Positions 19,081-30,675 are shown, counted from the first letter of the stretch. The stretch is DNA of 64,000 nt from Pseudomonadota bacterium (GCA_021298175.1 JAJTDW010000005.1:1-64000); one strand, 5' to 3'. The notes: generated by a model not told the origin, from the sequence alone. A program made the numbers and translations.

Positions 19081-20562
19081 TTATTTAGTAAGTACACTTT
19101 TTACATTAGCAGGTAATGGCTTACCCTCAAGAATATTTACCCCCCATTGTAACTGAAAATCACTTTTCATATCTACAGTGGCTAGATTTTGGTTTACTAC
19201 TTTAGGCATTCTAGTTAATTGTGCTTTATACATAGCATCTAGTTCCGATTGTGTTTGAATCTGCTTTGGAGGCATAATTACTGGCGTTGTATCTGCTTTG
19301 TTTAATGCACCAACCATTGTTGGATTAATTAAATGATTATTATAAGATGCTTCAGACATATTCCAGCTATCTAATAAATCACCATACTCGCTTTGTACAA
19401 TTACATCTGGCTTTATTCCACGTGCTTGAATAGAGCGCCCATTAGGGGTATAATAAAGAGCTGTAGTTAATTTAACAGCTGTATCTTGTGATAATGGAAT
19501 AACAGTCTGTACTGAACCTTTTCCAAAAGTTTTTGTACCAATGATTTTCGCACGTTTATAATCTTGTAAAGCTCCAGAAACAATTTCGGAAGCAGAGGCT
19601 GTACCCTGATTCACTAAAACAACCATTGGCAGAGTTTTATATACTGCAGGTAAGGATGATAGTGAATTATCTCCACTTGAATCAATTGAATAATCATCAA
19701 GTTTATTATAATATTTTTGTTTTGAATTTGGGGCTCTACCATCAGTATATACAATTAAGCTATTATCTGGTAGAAAAGCACTAGAAACACCAACAGCGGC
19801 CTGTAGTAACCCTCCTGGATTATCTCTTAAATCTAAAACTAAACCTTTTAAGTCATGATGTTGTTTATAGAGATTAGCCAAAATACTTTTTAAATTTGAT
19901 ACTGTATCTTGCTGAAAATCAGTTACTCTAATATATGCAATATTAGGTGTTAGCATTGTATATTTTACGCTATGAACTTGTATAACCGCGCGTACAATAT
20001 TAAAGTTTAATGGCTTTAGCTCATTTTTACGTGAAATAGTAATTTTTACTTTTGTATTAGCTTTACCGCGCATCTTTTTAACAGCCTCATCTAATGTCAT
20101 TCCATATACTGGCTGATCATCAATTTTTACTATTAAATCGCCACTTTTTATCCCTGCGTAATACGCAGGAGTACCATCAATTGGAGCAACAACTTTTATT
20201 CCATCACCACCTTTATCACGACTAACCTCAATACCTAACCCAGCAAAGGATCCAGTTGTCATTTCAGATAACTGTTTAAAATCGGTTTGATCTAAATACA
20301 TAGAATGAGGATCCAAATTAGTTAACATTCCATTAATCGCACCTTTAATTAATTTAGGATCAGCAACACTTTCGACATAGTAGTTTTTTGTAATTGCATA
20401 TACTTTAGCAAAATTATTGATTTCATCTACTGGAATTGAAACAGAATCAAGGCTTTTAGAATTTGAGGGTACATCATTACCTGCAAAAGAATATACTCCT
20501 AGTGTAACTAAAGAACCACAGATTGCGCCAATAATAAATTTGCTTATTTTTTTAACTTGCAT
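19081..20562 (-). CDS. ctpA: S41-family C-terminal processing peptidase
   Basis: PDZ domain and catalytic segments LRDNPGGLLQAAV, VLVNQGTASASEIVSGALQD, GTKTFGKGSVQ. Confidence 0.93.
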   Translation of the reverse strand: MQVKKISKFIIGAICGSLVTLGVYSFAGNDVPSNSKSLDSVSIPVDEINNFAKVYAITKNYYVESVADPKLIKGAINGMLTNLDPHSMYLDQTDFKQLSEMTTGSFAGLGIEVSRDKGGDGIKVVAPIDGTPAYYAGIKSGDLIVKIDDQPVYGMTLDEAVKKMRGKANTKVKITISRKNELKPLNFNIVRAVIQVHSVKYTMLTPNIAYIRVTDFQQDTVSNLKSILANLYKQHHDLKGLVLDLRDNPGGLLQAAVGVSSAFLPDNSLIVYTDGRAPNSKQKYYNKLDDYSIDSSGDNSLSSLPAVYKTLPMVVLVNQGTASASEIVSGALQDYKRAKIIGTKTFGKGSVQTVIPLSQDTAVKLTTALYYTPNGRSIQARGIKPDVIVQSEYGDLLDSWNMSEASYNNHLINPTMVGALNKADTTPVIMPPKQIQTQSELDAMYKAQLTRMPKVVNQNLATVDMKSDFQLQWGVNILEGKPLPANVKSVLTK

Positions 20563-20579
20563 AATTTTATATACTCTCT

Positions 20580-21056
20580 TTATTTAATTAATAATACTAC
20601 TGCTTGCGCAATAGCTGCCAAACCTTGTCCAACAATGCCAATACCCTCTGAAGTTTTTGCTTTGATATTTACTTGCTCTAGATGTATTTCTAAATCATCA
20701 GCAATATTCTGGCGCATTAAGTCTATATATTCACGTAGTTTAGGTTTTTCTATAATAACTGTCGCATCAATATTGTTAACCATATATCCATGCTCTGATT
20801 TTAACTTATGACCAATTTCTCGCAAAAAAGTACGGCTATTTGCATCTTTATATTTATCTTCTGTATCTGGGAAAATTGCTCCGATATCACCCAACCCAGC
20901 AGCTCCAATTAAGGCATCAGTTATTGCATGTAATAATACATCTGCATCCGAATGCCCCAATAACCCTTTATCAAAAGGGATTATTACTCCGCCTATAATT
21001 AAAGGTCTATCGTTTACTAATTTATGTAAATCAAATCCTTGGCCGATTTTTATCAT
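20580..21056 (-). CDS. ispF: 2-C-methyl-D-erythritol 2,4-cyclodiphosphate synthase
   Basis: IGQGFDLHKL...GHSDADVLLHAITDALIGAAGLGDIG...KTSEGIGIVGQG. Confidence 0.96.
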   Translation of the reverse strand: MIKIGQGFDLHKLVNDRPLIIGGVIIPFDKGLLGHSDADVLLHAITDALIGAAGLGDIGAIFPDTEDKYKDANSRTFLREIGHKLKSEHGYMVNNIDATVIIEKPKLREYIDLMRQNIADDLEIHLEQVNIKAKTSEGIGIVGQGLAAIAQAVVLLIK

Positions 21057-21058
21057 AC

Positions 21059-22289
<1,231 letters not shown>

Positions 22290-22291
22290 TC

Positions 22292-23107
22292 TTAGTTACC
22301 CCCACCAAATATTCGTTGAAAGAACCCTTTTCTAGGAGCATTTACAAACCTCAGCTCCTTATCTTCACCCAAAAAGCGTCCAATCACATCCCAATAAGCC
22401 TCTGATACAATCGTTTCTTTAAGGTTTATTGCAGGTACACCAGTATTTGAAGCTTGTAATACATCTGTTGATTCTGGTATTACACCAATTAATGGAATTC
22501 TTAAAATATCTTCTATATCTTTAACTGATAGCATTTCACCATTTTCTACACGTTCTGGATTATACCTAGTAACTAATAGATGAGCTTTAATCTTACTCTT
22601 ACCCTCCACTGCACGCTTTGATTTAGATGATAAAATTCCTAGTATGCGGTCAGAATCACGTACCGAAGATACTTCTGGGTTAGTCACAACAATAGCCTCA
22701 TCAGCAAAGTATAAAGCCAAAAAAGATCCTCTTTCGATTCCTGCTGGCGAATCACATACGATATAATCAAAATCTTTAGATAGTTCATCAATAACATTAC
22801 CCACACCATCTTGAGTCAAAGCTTCTTTATCTTTTGTTTGTGATGCTGCTAGAATATAAAGGTTGTCACAATTCTTATCTTTTATCAATGCTTGGTGTAA
22901 TGTCGCTTCACCTTGTACTACATTAACAAAATCATAAACAACACGTCTTTCGCATCCCATAATTAGATCCAAATTACGCAATCCAATATCAAAATCTACT
23001 ACAACTGTTTTAAACCCTTTTAGAGCTAAACCAGATGCAAAACTTGCTGAGGTTGTTGTTTTACCAACCCCACCTTTTCCTGAAGTGATAACTATCACTT
23101 TTGCCAT
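22292..23107 (-). CDS. minD: Septum site-determining protein MinD
   Basis: Deviant Walker [16 protein letters not shown]-terminal amphipathic [11 protein letters not shown]. Confidence 0.97.
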   Translation of the reverse strand: MAKVIVITSGKGGVGKTTTSASFASGLALKGFKTVVVDFDIGLRNLDLIMGCERRVVYDFVNVVQGEATLHQALIKDKNCDNLYILAASQTKDKEALTQDGVGNVIDELSKDFDYIVCDSPAGIERGSFLALYFADEAIVVTNPEVSSVRDSDRILGILSSKSKRAVEGKSKIKAHLLVTRYNPERVENGEMLSVKDIEDILRIPLIGVIPESTDVLQASNTGVPAINLKETIVSEAYWDVIGRFLGEDKELRFVNAPRKGFFQRIFGGGN

Positions 23108-23176
23108 ATAATTTTACTCCTATCTGACTGCTAAATTACTATTATAATATTACGATTAAAAACACTAAACAGGTTC

Positions 23177-23845
23177 TTAGATTTTTACTGCAACAATACT
23201 TAACCGAGATTTATCATCTAAACTTACCATTACTGCATTATTTAATAGATTTTCTGGAATTTTGGTATCAATTGCCCGATATATTCCGCCAATTGATATT
23301 AGCTCTGGAGTAAATTTCAACGCAAAAATCTTTGCTGATTTATCTCCAGCACTACCAGCAATTGCTTTGCCTTTTAATTCTCCGTATATATGAATATTAC
23401 CTGTTGCAATAACTTCTGCACCATTAGAAACAAAACTAGTAACCACAATATCACCATCATTTATAATGCGCATACCGCTGCGTATCGGTTCGTTTATTAT
23501 TAAGGTTTTATTAAATAAAACCTCGGGTTTTTTTGAAGATTTAGGAAAATTAATTACCGGAAAATTTAATATTTTATCATCATGAATGACTCTATTTTCT
23601 AAGATTGAATGTAGCTGTATTTTTAACTTGATTGTGATTTTACTTATTGCTGCTACAATTTTAGTAATACTTTCTAGATTAAGATCATCATCAAATGATA
23701 ATACAATATTTTCTTTATGATTACTACTGCCAATAAAATCAATTAGCTTTGACTCAACTTGGGATAAATCAGTAGCTAACCCTATATGCAAAACATAGTA
23801 CTCAAAACTCGCATGAGTAAACTTAACATTATTACGAATAACCAT
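23177..23845 (-). CDS. minC: Septum site-determining protein MinC
   Basis: C-terminal beta-helix RSGMRIINDGDIVVTSFVSNGAEVIATGNIHIYGELKGKAIAG; gene order minC-minD-minE. Confidence 0.92.
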   Translation of the reverse strand: MVIRNNVKFTHASFEYYVLHIGLATDLSQVESKLIDFIGSSNHKENIVLSFDDDLNLESITKIVAAISKITIKLKIQLHSILENRVIHDDKILNFPVINFPKSSKKPEVLFNKTLIINEPIRSGMRIINDGDIVVTSFVSNGAEVIATGNIHIYGELKGKAIAGSAGDKSAKIFALKFTPELISIGGIYRAIDTKIPENLLNNAVMVSLDDKSRLSIVAVKI

Positions 23846-23924
23846 ATTTTTGATATTTTTTAATATAAACTATCGAATTTTAGCATACTCGAGTCCTTAA
23901 TATAGATTTTATTGTTGTTAACTT

Positions 23925-24027
23925 ATACCAATTCCAGATTTAATTAGATTAAATGATGAACAACTCCGTGTACGAATAGTACATAAGGCGTGAATCATGA
24001 CGTATAATTAAAAAATGGGATTGGTAT
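23925..24027. repeat. 103-bp imperfect-palindromic intergenic repeat, copy 3
   Basis: ATACCAATTCCAGATTTAATTAGATTAAATGATGAACAACTCCGTGTACGAATAGTACATAAGGCGTGAATCATGACGTATAATTAAAAAATGGGATTGGTAT, exactly 103 nt. Confidence 0.9.
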
Positions 24028-24125
24028 TATAGAATTTACAGTTTATTAGAGGAAATATACTTAAAAAATAATACCACTTATAAAAAGTGGCATTATTAAA
24101 TGAGAGCAGGTTCTTATGCAATACT

Positions 24126-27100
24126 TTAACTTCTTGCTAAAATCTCTATAATAAATTTATTTAATATCTGAAAATTCATATCTAAATAATTATTTGCTTT
24201 AGATAAAAGAGTCTTAAATTTTTTAAAGTCTATTGTTACTGAATCTTCTTCCACTTTACTAACTGATTTAATGCTATTTATGTATTGAGACAGCTCCTTA
24301 AAGGCTTCTTGTGCTTTAGTTGCAGCATTATTTTCCAAATCTGTCTTCATCTTAGATAGCAACTTATCAGGATGAACAGAAACCTGCAAATATTTAAAAT
24401 ATTGTTTTATAACAGTTACTTCTTTTCTGTTATAGTCAGGAGTTTTTAAAAGAATTTTCGGATTAAAACCTGATATAAATTTATCACTTTTAATAAATTC
24501 TCTATAATCTAGTGAAAAATCAAAAACCTCAGCTGTATTTTTTGAAATTTGTTTCCATAACTCATCAACTGTATCAATAGATTCTAATCTTTTTTCTTCA
24601 AAAAGCCTTGATACAAATGAACCTATTCTAGTTGAAATGTCTCTGATTTCAGAAAACCTTAAATCACTGATACTAAAAGAACAAACTTCGCTGTCTTTTC
24701 TTGTAGAAGAATTATTATAACCAATATTGTTTAGAAAAGTTATTAATTTATTTGTTTTAAAATTTAATGTATCATTATTCTTCTCATTAATAAGCTTAGT
24801 ATTCTCATCCACTATTTTAATTTTATATTTATAAGTGCTAGAATCTAAATGTAAATCAGTTAAGTTACCATCTTTATCATAACTAAAATTAACTAAATTA
24901 TTTTTTCCTAAACCATAAGTCAAGATGCCATCTGTTTTTTTACCATGTTTAAAGTCAGCTTCATAGTAATCTAAAGCGTCACGTGTAATATAGTTCCCAG
25001 GGTACTTTTGATTCGGATAAACTTTTATTTTACCATGTAATTCACCATTTAGAAATGTACCTACGCACCTATCAATATTATACATTTTTTTTATAGGGTA
25101 AGTTTTTTGACCTTCGCCATTTAATAATCCATTGCTAAACATACCAGAATCAATGATTCCATTCTTGTGTTTCAACGCACCTTTTCCATTTGCTAATCCA
25201 TTAACAAAATTACCCTCATACACTCTACTATCGGGATAACTCATCTTGCCTTTTCCATTTGCTAATCCATTAACAAAATTACCCTCATACACTCTACTAT
25301 CGGGATAATTCATCTTGCCTTTTCCATTTGCCAATCCATTAACAAAATTACCCTCATACACTCTACCATCGGGATATTTAATAAAAACCCTCCCTTTGGG
25401 TAATTTATCATCTGCGTTATACGCTTTAAATTTATTCCCATCAACCGAAATTTCACAACTGTGAGTTAGCATAGTATTTCTATATGCTGGAATCTCATTT
25501 ATTCTGTTTATAGGAACAGTTAAGACATGACTTCTTTGCCCAAAAGTTTTAAGTGCCTCAACAATATCATTAGTATATAAGCCATCATCTGTGATTATTT
25601 TTTTAGCTCTAAGTCTGTCAATAGAAATATCAGGATACAAAGCTGCTAAAAAAGAAGTACGAGCATGTACATACTCAGGCATTGTAAGTTTTATTTGATT
25701 AAATTGCTCAGTAGTAAATTTTATAGCCTCAGCCTCTGTTCTATTCATAATACCTCCAATTTGACCAAGGTAAGTAGCAGTAAGATCACGATTCAAACAT
25801 TTAGCATCTAGATTACCTATGATACCATCTTGATAATATTTTTCATTATCCCTTATAGACCGCACAAACTCTGGACTAGGAGTGCCTATCTGTTGCTTAC
25901 TTTCTGAGACTATGTTATACAAGCTGGCTAACTTCCCTATTTGATTCTCAATTTCATCCATATCATAGCTAACAGTGCTATTTCCATACTCCATAAGGTA
26001 ATCAAAATATTCTGGAATAGAATTCTGAGTAATGACATTCATATATCTAGTGGCTAATATTTTATCTTCCTTTAAAGCCATTCTAATTTTAGGAGGCAAT
26101 TTATCTATAATCTTACTTATAATTTCAATTTCTGAATTATTAGTAATTTCTGTTTTATAACTTGATCTGTCTAGCAAATGCAAATGGACACCGAGTCCTT
26201 GTATAATCCCTTCATCATTTTTAAACAAATCTAAACCATTTCTTATTACAGAAATAGAAACTTTATTAAAAGTAGCATCAAATAAATTAGAGAACGGATT
26301 TATTTTTTCCAAAATTTCTGCAATTTTTTTATTTATGTATACTAAAGATGATATAATTTTTGGATTAAAGTTTTGATGTTGTGACTCCAGATAATATTCT
26401 CTAGCAATTAAACAAGAAGCTAATTGACTTTCTGAATTTTCTGGAAAATTTTTAGCCAAATCTAAATATCCATCTGCTAATTCTAACTTCTTGCCAAATT
26501 CAAATGCTTTAGTACCCACTCCTAATTCATTTATCTGATTTACTGTATTATTAATCTGCTCAATATGCTCTATACGATTAGCTACCTCAGAATTAATATG
26601 ATATGTACCATCCACATTAGATTTTGTTAGCAAAGGATTTTTCTCTAAACTATCTTGCATCAAATTAGACACTTCTGTTTTGATAAGGTTTTTACTATTT
26701 ATTTCATCTTTAAAATCAATTTGTAAAAAAGAGTCTGATTTTTTAAAACATAGTGCTTCATCAAATTGGTTTTTTTGCTTCTCTGGTAACGAACTTCTAA
26801 AATTTAAGCATTTCTCAATCGCTTTACTTAAAGTTCGAGATTCTACAGGCGTATTCCCCCACTCTTTATCCCATACTTCATTAATATATTCATTATAATT
26901 AGTTACTCCAAAAAAATCAGTAACCTTATTAAATAAAGTTCTATTATTTTGTGCAGCTTTTTTACTTTCAGCAATTATTGTCTTTGCAGTATATTTAACA
27001 TGCTTTTCTTTTAAACCAGATTCAATAAAATTTTGCTTCTTATCATTATCATCTAGCTTAAAATAAGATTGTTTATCTGAATTGGGAGAATTGGGAGAAT

Positions 27101-27152
27101 TGGGGATATGTGTTGGTTGACTAAATATACCTCCAACATTTGTTGTTGCCAT
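24126..27152 (-). CDS. Large MORN-repeat protein with C-terminal J-domain-like HPD motif
   Basis: Tandem YPDSRVYEGNFVNGLANGKGKM repeats (MORN); C-terminal YLQVSVHPDKLL...ATKAQEAFKELSQYI. Confidence 0.75.
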   Translation of the reverse strand: MATTNVGGIFSQPTHIPNSPNSPNSDKQSYFKLDDNDKKQNFIESGLKEKHVKYTAKTIIAESKKAAQNNRTLFNKVTDFFGVTNYNEYINEVWDKEWGNTPVESRTLSKAIEKCLNFRSSLPEKQKNQFDEALCFKKSDSFLQIDFKDEINSKNLIKTEVSNLMQDSLEKNPLLTKSNVDGTYHINSEVANRIEHIEQINNTVNQINELGVGTKAFEFGKKLELADGYLDLAKNFPENSESQLASCLIAREYYLESQHQNFNPKIISSLVYINKKIAEILEKINPFSNLFDATFNKVSISVIRNGLDLFKNDEGIIQGLGVHLHLLDRSSYKTEITNNSEIEIISKIIDKLPPKIRMALKEDKILATRYMNVITQNSIPEYFDYLMEYGNSTVSYDMDEIENQIGKLASLYNIVSESKQQIGTPSPEFVRSIRDNEKYYQDGIIGNLDAKCLNRDLTATYLGQIGGIMNRTEAEAIKFTTEQFNQIKLTMPEYVHARTSFLAALYPDISIDRLRAKKIITDDGLYTNDIVEALKTFGQRSHVLTVPINRINEIPAYRNTMLTHSCEISVDGNKFKAYNADDKLPKGRVFIKYPDGRVYEGNFVNGLANGKGKMNYPDSRVYEGNFVNGLANGKGKMSYPDSRVYEGNFVNGLANGKGALKHKNGIIDSGMFSNGLLNGEGQKTYPIKKMYNIDRCVGTFLNGELHGKIKVYPNQKYPGNYITRDALDYYEADFKHGKKTDGILTYGLGKNNLVNFSYDKDGNLTDLHLDSSTYKYKIKIVDENTKLINEKNNDTLNFKTNKLITFLNNIGYNNSSTRKDSEVCSFSISDLRFSEIRDISTRIGSFVSRLFEEKRLESIDTVDELWKQISKNTAEVFDFSLDYREFIKSDKFISGFNPKILLKTPDYNRKEVTVIKQYFKYLQVSVHPDKLLSKMKTDLENNAATKAQEAFKELSQYINSIKSVSKVEEDSVTIDFKKFKTLLSKANNYLDMNFQILNKFIIEILARS
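25180..25386. repeat. 3 x 69-nt near-identical tandem repeat inside the MORN gene
   Basis: CCTTTTCCATTTGCTAATCCATTAACAAAATTACCCTCATACACTCTACTATCGGGATAAC/TTCATCTTG starts at 25180, 25249 and 25318; copies 1 and 2 differ by one base. Confidence 0.9.
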
Positions 27153-27279
27153 ATGAAAAGCTCCTTTGTTTATCTTCTAATTTTGGATGAAAAGCCACTG
27201 TATATTAAGTAATATTAGCTATATTATACACTATTTGTTTACAACAAGTGTAAAGAAATTAATCCATGCAGTATATTGA

Positions 27280-28479
27280 TTAACTACTACTATTCTGGAA
27301 TGGTTTTAAAGCAAATAGCGGCATGCTAATAAAACAATATTCTATAATTTCAGATACCAACTGTTCAAACTCTTTACCATTTATTTTTGCAGTAAAAGCA
27401 TAAATTTCTAAAGGTAATCCAGCTGGTGTTAACTCCAAATGACGTATCATAATAATATTTTTATTACTTATATACTGATGCTCATTTAAATAATTTTCTA
27501 AAAATATTCTAAAAAAAGTCAAGTTAGAAATTTCTTTTAAGTTATCGCACTTATTAATAAAATCACCAAGTACTTTAATAGCGATAATTTTTTTTATCTC
27601 TTCAGGATTCATTAATCTAATTGAATTTATATCAACAAATATAGAGCGTTTAATTCTACGTGTTCCATACTCTTCTAGGGTTCGCCAATTTTTTACCACT
27701 TCAGAAGTAAGCATATAGGTAGGAATAGTGGCAACAGTATTATCTGAATTTTTTATTCTTACACTATTAATTGCAATATTAATAACTGTGCCATCCAAAT
27801 TATATTTATCAATACAAATTCTATCCCCAACTCTCACAATATTTGAGGTAGCAGCTTGAATGCTTGAAACAATCCCCAGTAAAGTATCCCGAAAAATTAG
27901 TAAAAAAACAGCTGATGCCGCTCCAATGGCAGTAAAGACACGAGTTAAGGAAGAGTTAGCAAAAAACGCAATAATAAAAACTGCACTTAAAAGCCAAATC
28001 ATAAAAATACTAACATTAATGTATTGCTTAATAGGATAAAGTTTAGAAAATTCAAACTGATTTTCATAATATGGATTAATGGTTTTTATAATACCCGTTA
28101 TAACTATAATAATTGTAATAAACAAATATAACATCGACAATTTATTTACTATCAATGCCAAATAAAATGCATAAAAATCATTATGTCTTGTTATAAAATT
28201 GCTACCAACCCTAAAAGTTAATGCTGAAGCTAAATGCGCAAGTGTAGCAATACCATTTTTGCTAGCAACCAAATGTAAAAACTCTGAATCAGAATTAATT
28301 AAAAATCTTTTTATATAATATTTAGTGAATAACTTAACAATATAATATGCAATAATAGCAAATCCTGTTATTGCTGTTATTGTTATTAACTCACTAATTA
28401 GTCTGACTTGCATAGAGCTTTCAACATATCTTTGAATAGTATTATCTAAAAACTGTTCTATCATTTTCTGACCACTCAT
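27280..28479 (-). CDS. MscS-family mechanosensitive channel (YbdG-like)
   Basis: Several N-terminal TM helices; MscS core FTAIGAASAVFLLIFRDTLLGIVSSIQAATSNIVRVGDRICID. Confidence 0.88.
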   Translation of the reverse strand: MSGQKMIEQFLDNTIQRYVESSMQVRLISELITITAITGFAIIAYYIVKLFTKYYIKRFLINSDSEFLHLVASKNGIATLAHLASALTFRVGSNFITRHNDFYAFYLALIVNKLSMLYLFITIIIVITGIIKTINPYYENQFEFSKLYPIKQYINVSIFMIWLLSAVFIIAFFANSSLTRVFTAIGAASAVFLLIFRDTLLGIVSSIQAATSNIVRVGDRICIDKYNLDGTVINIAINSVRIKNSDNTVATIPTYMLTSEVVKNWRTLEEYGTRRIKRSIFVDINSIRLMNPEEIKKIIAIKVLGDFINKCDNLKEISNLTFFRIFLENYLNEHQYISNKNIIMIRHLELTPAGLPLEIYAFTAKINGKEFEQLVSEIIEYCFISMPLFALKPFQNSSS

Positions 28480-28506
28480 TTAAATAAAAATATATTTCTT
28501 AAAAAG

Positions 28507-28550
28507 ATTGCCAGAACTTCCACACACTAGTGTGTAGAAGTTCTGGCAAT
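28507..28550. repeat. Near-perfect 44-bp palindrome
   Basis: ATTGCCAGAACTTC-C-ACACACTAGTGTGT-A-GAAGTTCTGGCAAT. Confidence 0.85.
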
Positions 28551-28567
28551 GACAGCTATTAATGCAT

Positions 28568-30463
28568 TTATCTCTGATCCAGATCTTCCCAACGAGCAAG
28601 CTTATCCAATAATAAAGCATCAAGTTCTGCAACACGAGTTTGATATTCTTGTGCTTTTAATGGATCATCTCTATATAGATTTACATCTAATAATAATTCA
28701 TTTAGTTTATTTTGCTCTTCTTCTAGGCTTTGTAATATCTGTGGCAAATTATCCAACTCTTGTTTTTCTTTATATGATAGCTTAGTACTTGATTTTGTTG
28801 TTGTAACAGTTCCTGGTTTTAGTATAGATTCAGCTATTTTAGTTTTGTTATTAGCCAAACTAAAATATTTATCTTTATATTCTAGCCAATCAGAATATCC
28901 ACCAACTAGTTCAAGGATCTTACCATTACCTAAAAACACAAAAGATTGGGTTACTACATTATCTAAAAATGTTCTATCATGGCTAACTAGAAATACTGTA
29001 CCAGTATATTTTTCTAACAATTCTTCTAATAATTCTAAAGTTTCCACATCTAAATCGTTAGTAGGCTCATCTAGAATCAAAACATTCGCTGGGCGAGAAA
29101 ACAATCTAGCTAATAATAAACGGTTGCGTTCTCCACCAGATAATGATTTTACAGGCGAACGAAAGCGAGCAGGCTCAAACAGAAACTCTTCTAAATAGGT
29201 GGCAATATGTAAACGTCTCCCGCTTATTTCCACATAATCCTGTCCTTGGCTAACAACATCTTGAATTGTTGCTTCCTCATCTAAAGCCTCACGCATCTGA
29301 TCAAAATATGCAATCTCAAGCTTAGTACCAAGCTCCACTTTACCGCTATCTGGAGATAACTTACCTAAAATAATCTTAAGTAAGGTTGATTTTCCAATAC
29401 CATTAGAACCAATTAAACCAACTTTATCTCCACGCATAATATTAGCACTAAAATTATCAATAATCTTGCGTTCATTAAAACCAATACTGATATTATTTAG
29501 CGTTGCAACGATTTTTCCAGACGAGTTACTAGAATCAACAGTAAAATTAACATTACCCACACGTTCTCGACGTTGAGATCTCTGTTGGCGTAGCTCTTCT
29601 AAACGCTTAACCCGCCCTTCATTTCTGGTACGTCTTGCTTGTACCCCTTTTCGAATCCATACCTCTTCAGATGCCAAAAATTTGTCAAATTCACGATTAA
29701 TCTTTGCTTCATCATGCAATTGTAACGCTTTAAATTCTTGATACTTACTATAACTACCCGGGTAAACCCCGAGTCTACCACGATCTAATTCAATAATTTT
29801 ATTAACTGTTTTATCTAAAAATGATCTATCATGGGTAATTAATAATACACTGCCATTAAACCCTTGAATAACTTGCTCTAACCATTCTATAGCATAAATA
29901 TCTAAATGGTTGGTGGGCTCATCTAATAAAATAACATCTGGGTTTGCAACTAAAGCCTTAGCTAAAGCAACTTTTTTCTTTACTCCACCAGACAAAGCAC
30001 TAATTTTTTGTGTCTTATCTAATCCGAGATCCGATAATGCTTTATCAATTAGATTACTCGTACCCCAAGCATTTTTAGCATCTAATTCTTCTTGAAAAAC
30101 ATGTAACTGCTCTAATAATTCTTCAGAATAATTACTCTCTAACTGTTCTAATATTTGATAATAACCAGTCAAAGTATCTTTTATTTGTCCTAAACTAGAA
30201 AACACTTCTTCAAAAATAGTGTGCTGTGTATTTAAAACTGGTTCTTGTGGCACATAAAATACACTAATGCCATCGGCAACATATATTTGTCCATCATCTA
30301 AAGGAATACTCTTAGCAATAGCTTTAAGTAAAGACGACTTTCCCGATCCATTACGCCCAATTAGACCAATTTTGTCACCTTTTTCGATACCAAAACTTAT
30401 TTTGTCTAGCAGTAAATGATGCCCAAAAGCCAAATGTGCTTTATCAATTGTAATAATTGCCAT
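28568..30463 (-). CDS. uup: ABC-F ATPase (Uup-like)
   Basis: Two ABC domains (GRNGSGKSSLL / GSNGIGKSTLL), signature LSGG motifs, C-terminal coiled coil, no TM segments. Confidence 0.88.
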   Translation of the reverse strand: MAIITIDKAHLAFGHHLLLDKISFGIEKGDKIGLIGRNGSGKSSLLKAIAKSIPLDDGQIYVADGISVFYVPQEPVLNTQHTIFEEVFSSLGQIKDTLTGYYQILEQLESNYSEELLEQLHVFQEELDAKNAWGTSNLIDKALSDLGLDKTQKISALSGGVKKKVALAKALVANPDVILLDEPTNHLDIYAIEWLEQVIQGFNGSVLLITHDRSFLDKTVNKIIELDRGRLGVYPGSYSKYQEFKALQLHDEAKINREFDKFLASEEVWIRKGVQARRTRNEGRVKRLEELRQQRSQRRERVGNVNFTVDSSNSSGKIVATLNNISIGFNERKIIDNFSANIMRGDKVGLIGSNGIGKSTLLKIILGKLSPDSGKVELGTKLEIAYFDQMREALDEEATIQDVVSQGQDYVEISGRRLHIATYLEEFLFEPARFRSPVKSLSGGERNRLLLARLFSRPANVLILDEPTNDLDVETLELLEELLEKYTGTVFLVSHDRTFLDNVVTQSFVFLGNGKILELVGGYSDWLEYKDKYFSLANNKTKIAESILKPGTVTTTKSSTKLSYKEKQELDNLPQILQSLEEEQNKLNELLLDVNLYRDDPLKAQEYQTRVAELDALLLDKLARWEDLDQR

Positions 30464-30534
30464 AATTATATATATTCTTAAAATGAATAATTATACACAA
30501 TTATTAGGTCCTTCATCGTAAAAGTTTGATATTT

Positions 30535-30675
30535 AAAATAGGATAGTCCGAATTTTGTGTAAATCCATTTTTTATTACCCATTAGTGATTTCAGAAATTT
30601 TGCAGCAACTTATGATTTATGTTTTTCTTGGAGTGAGGTGATATATCTCTTAGACTGCCCTATTTTATTAAATAA
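30535..30675. mobile_element. Possible IS256-type terminal inverted repeat remnant
   Basis: GGATAGTCCGAATTTTGTGTAAATCC resembles IS256-family ends (GTCCG...TTGTGTAAA); partial inverted counterpart TTAGACTGCCCTATTTTATTAAA at the other side. No transposase ORF. Confidence 0.35.

Noticed and set aside
25180-25386. CRISPR-like appearance of regular repeats
   Set aside because: Repeats are contiguous in-frame 69-nt MORN codon units with no spacers.
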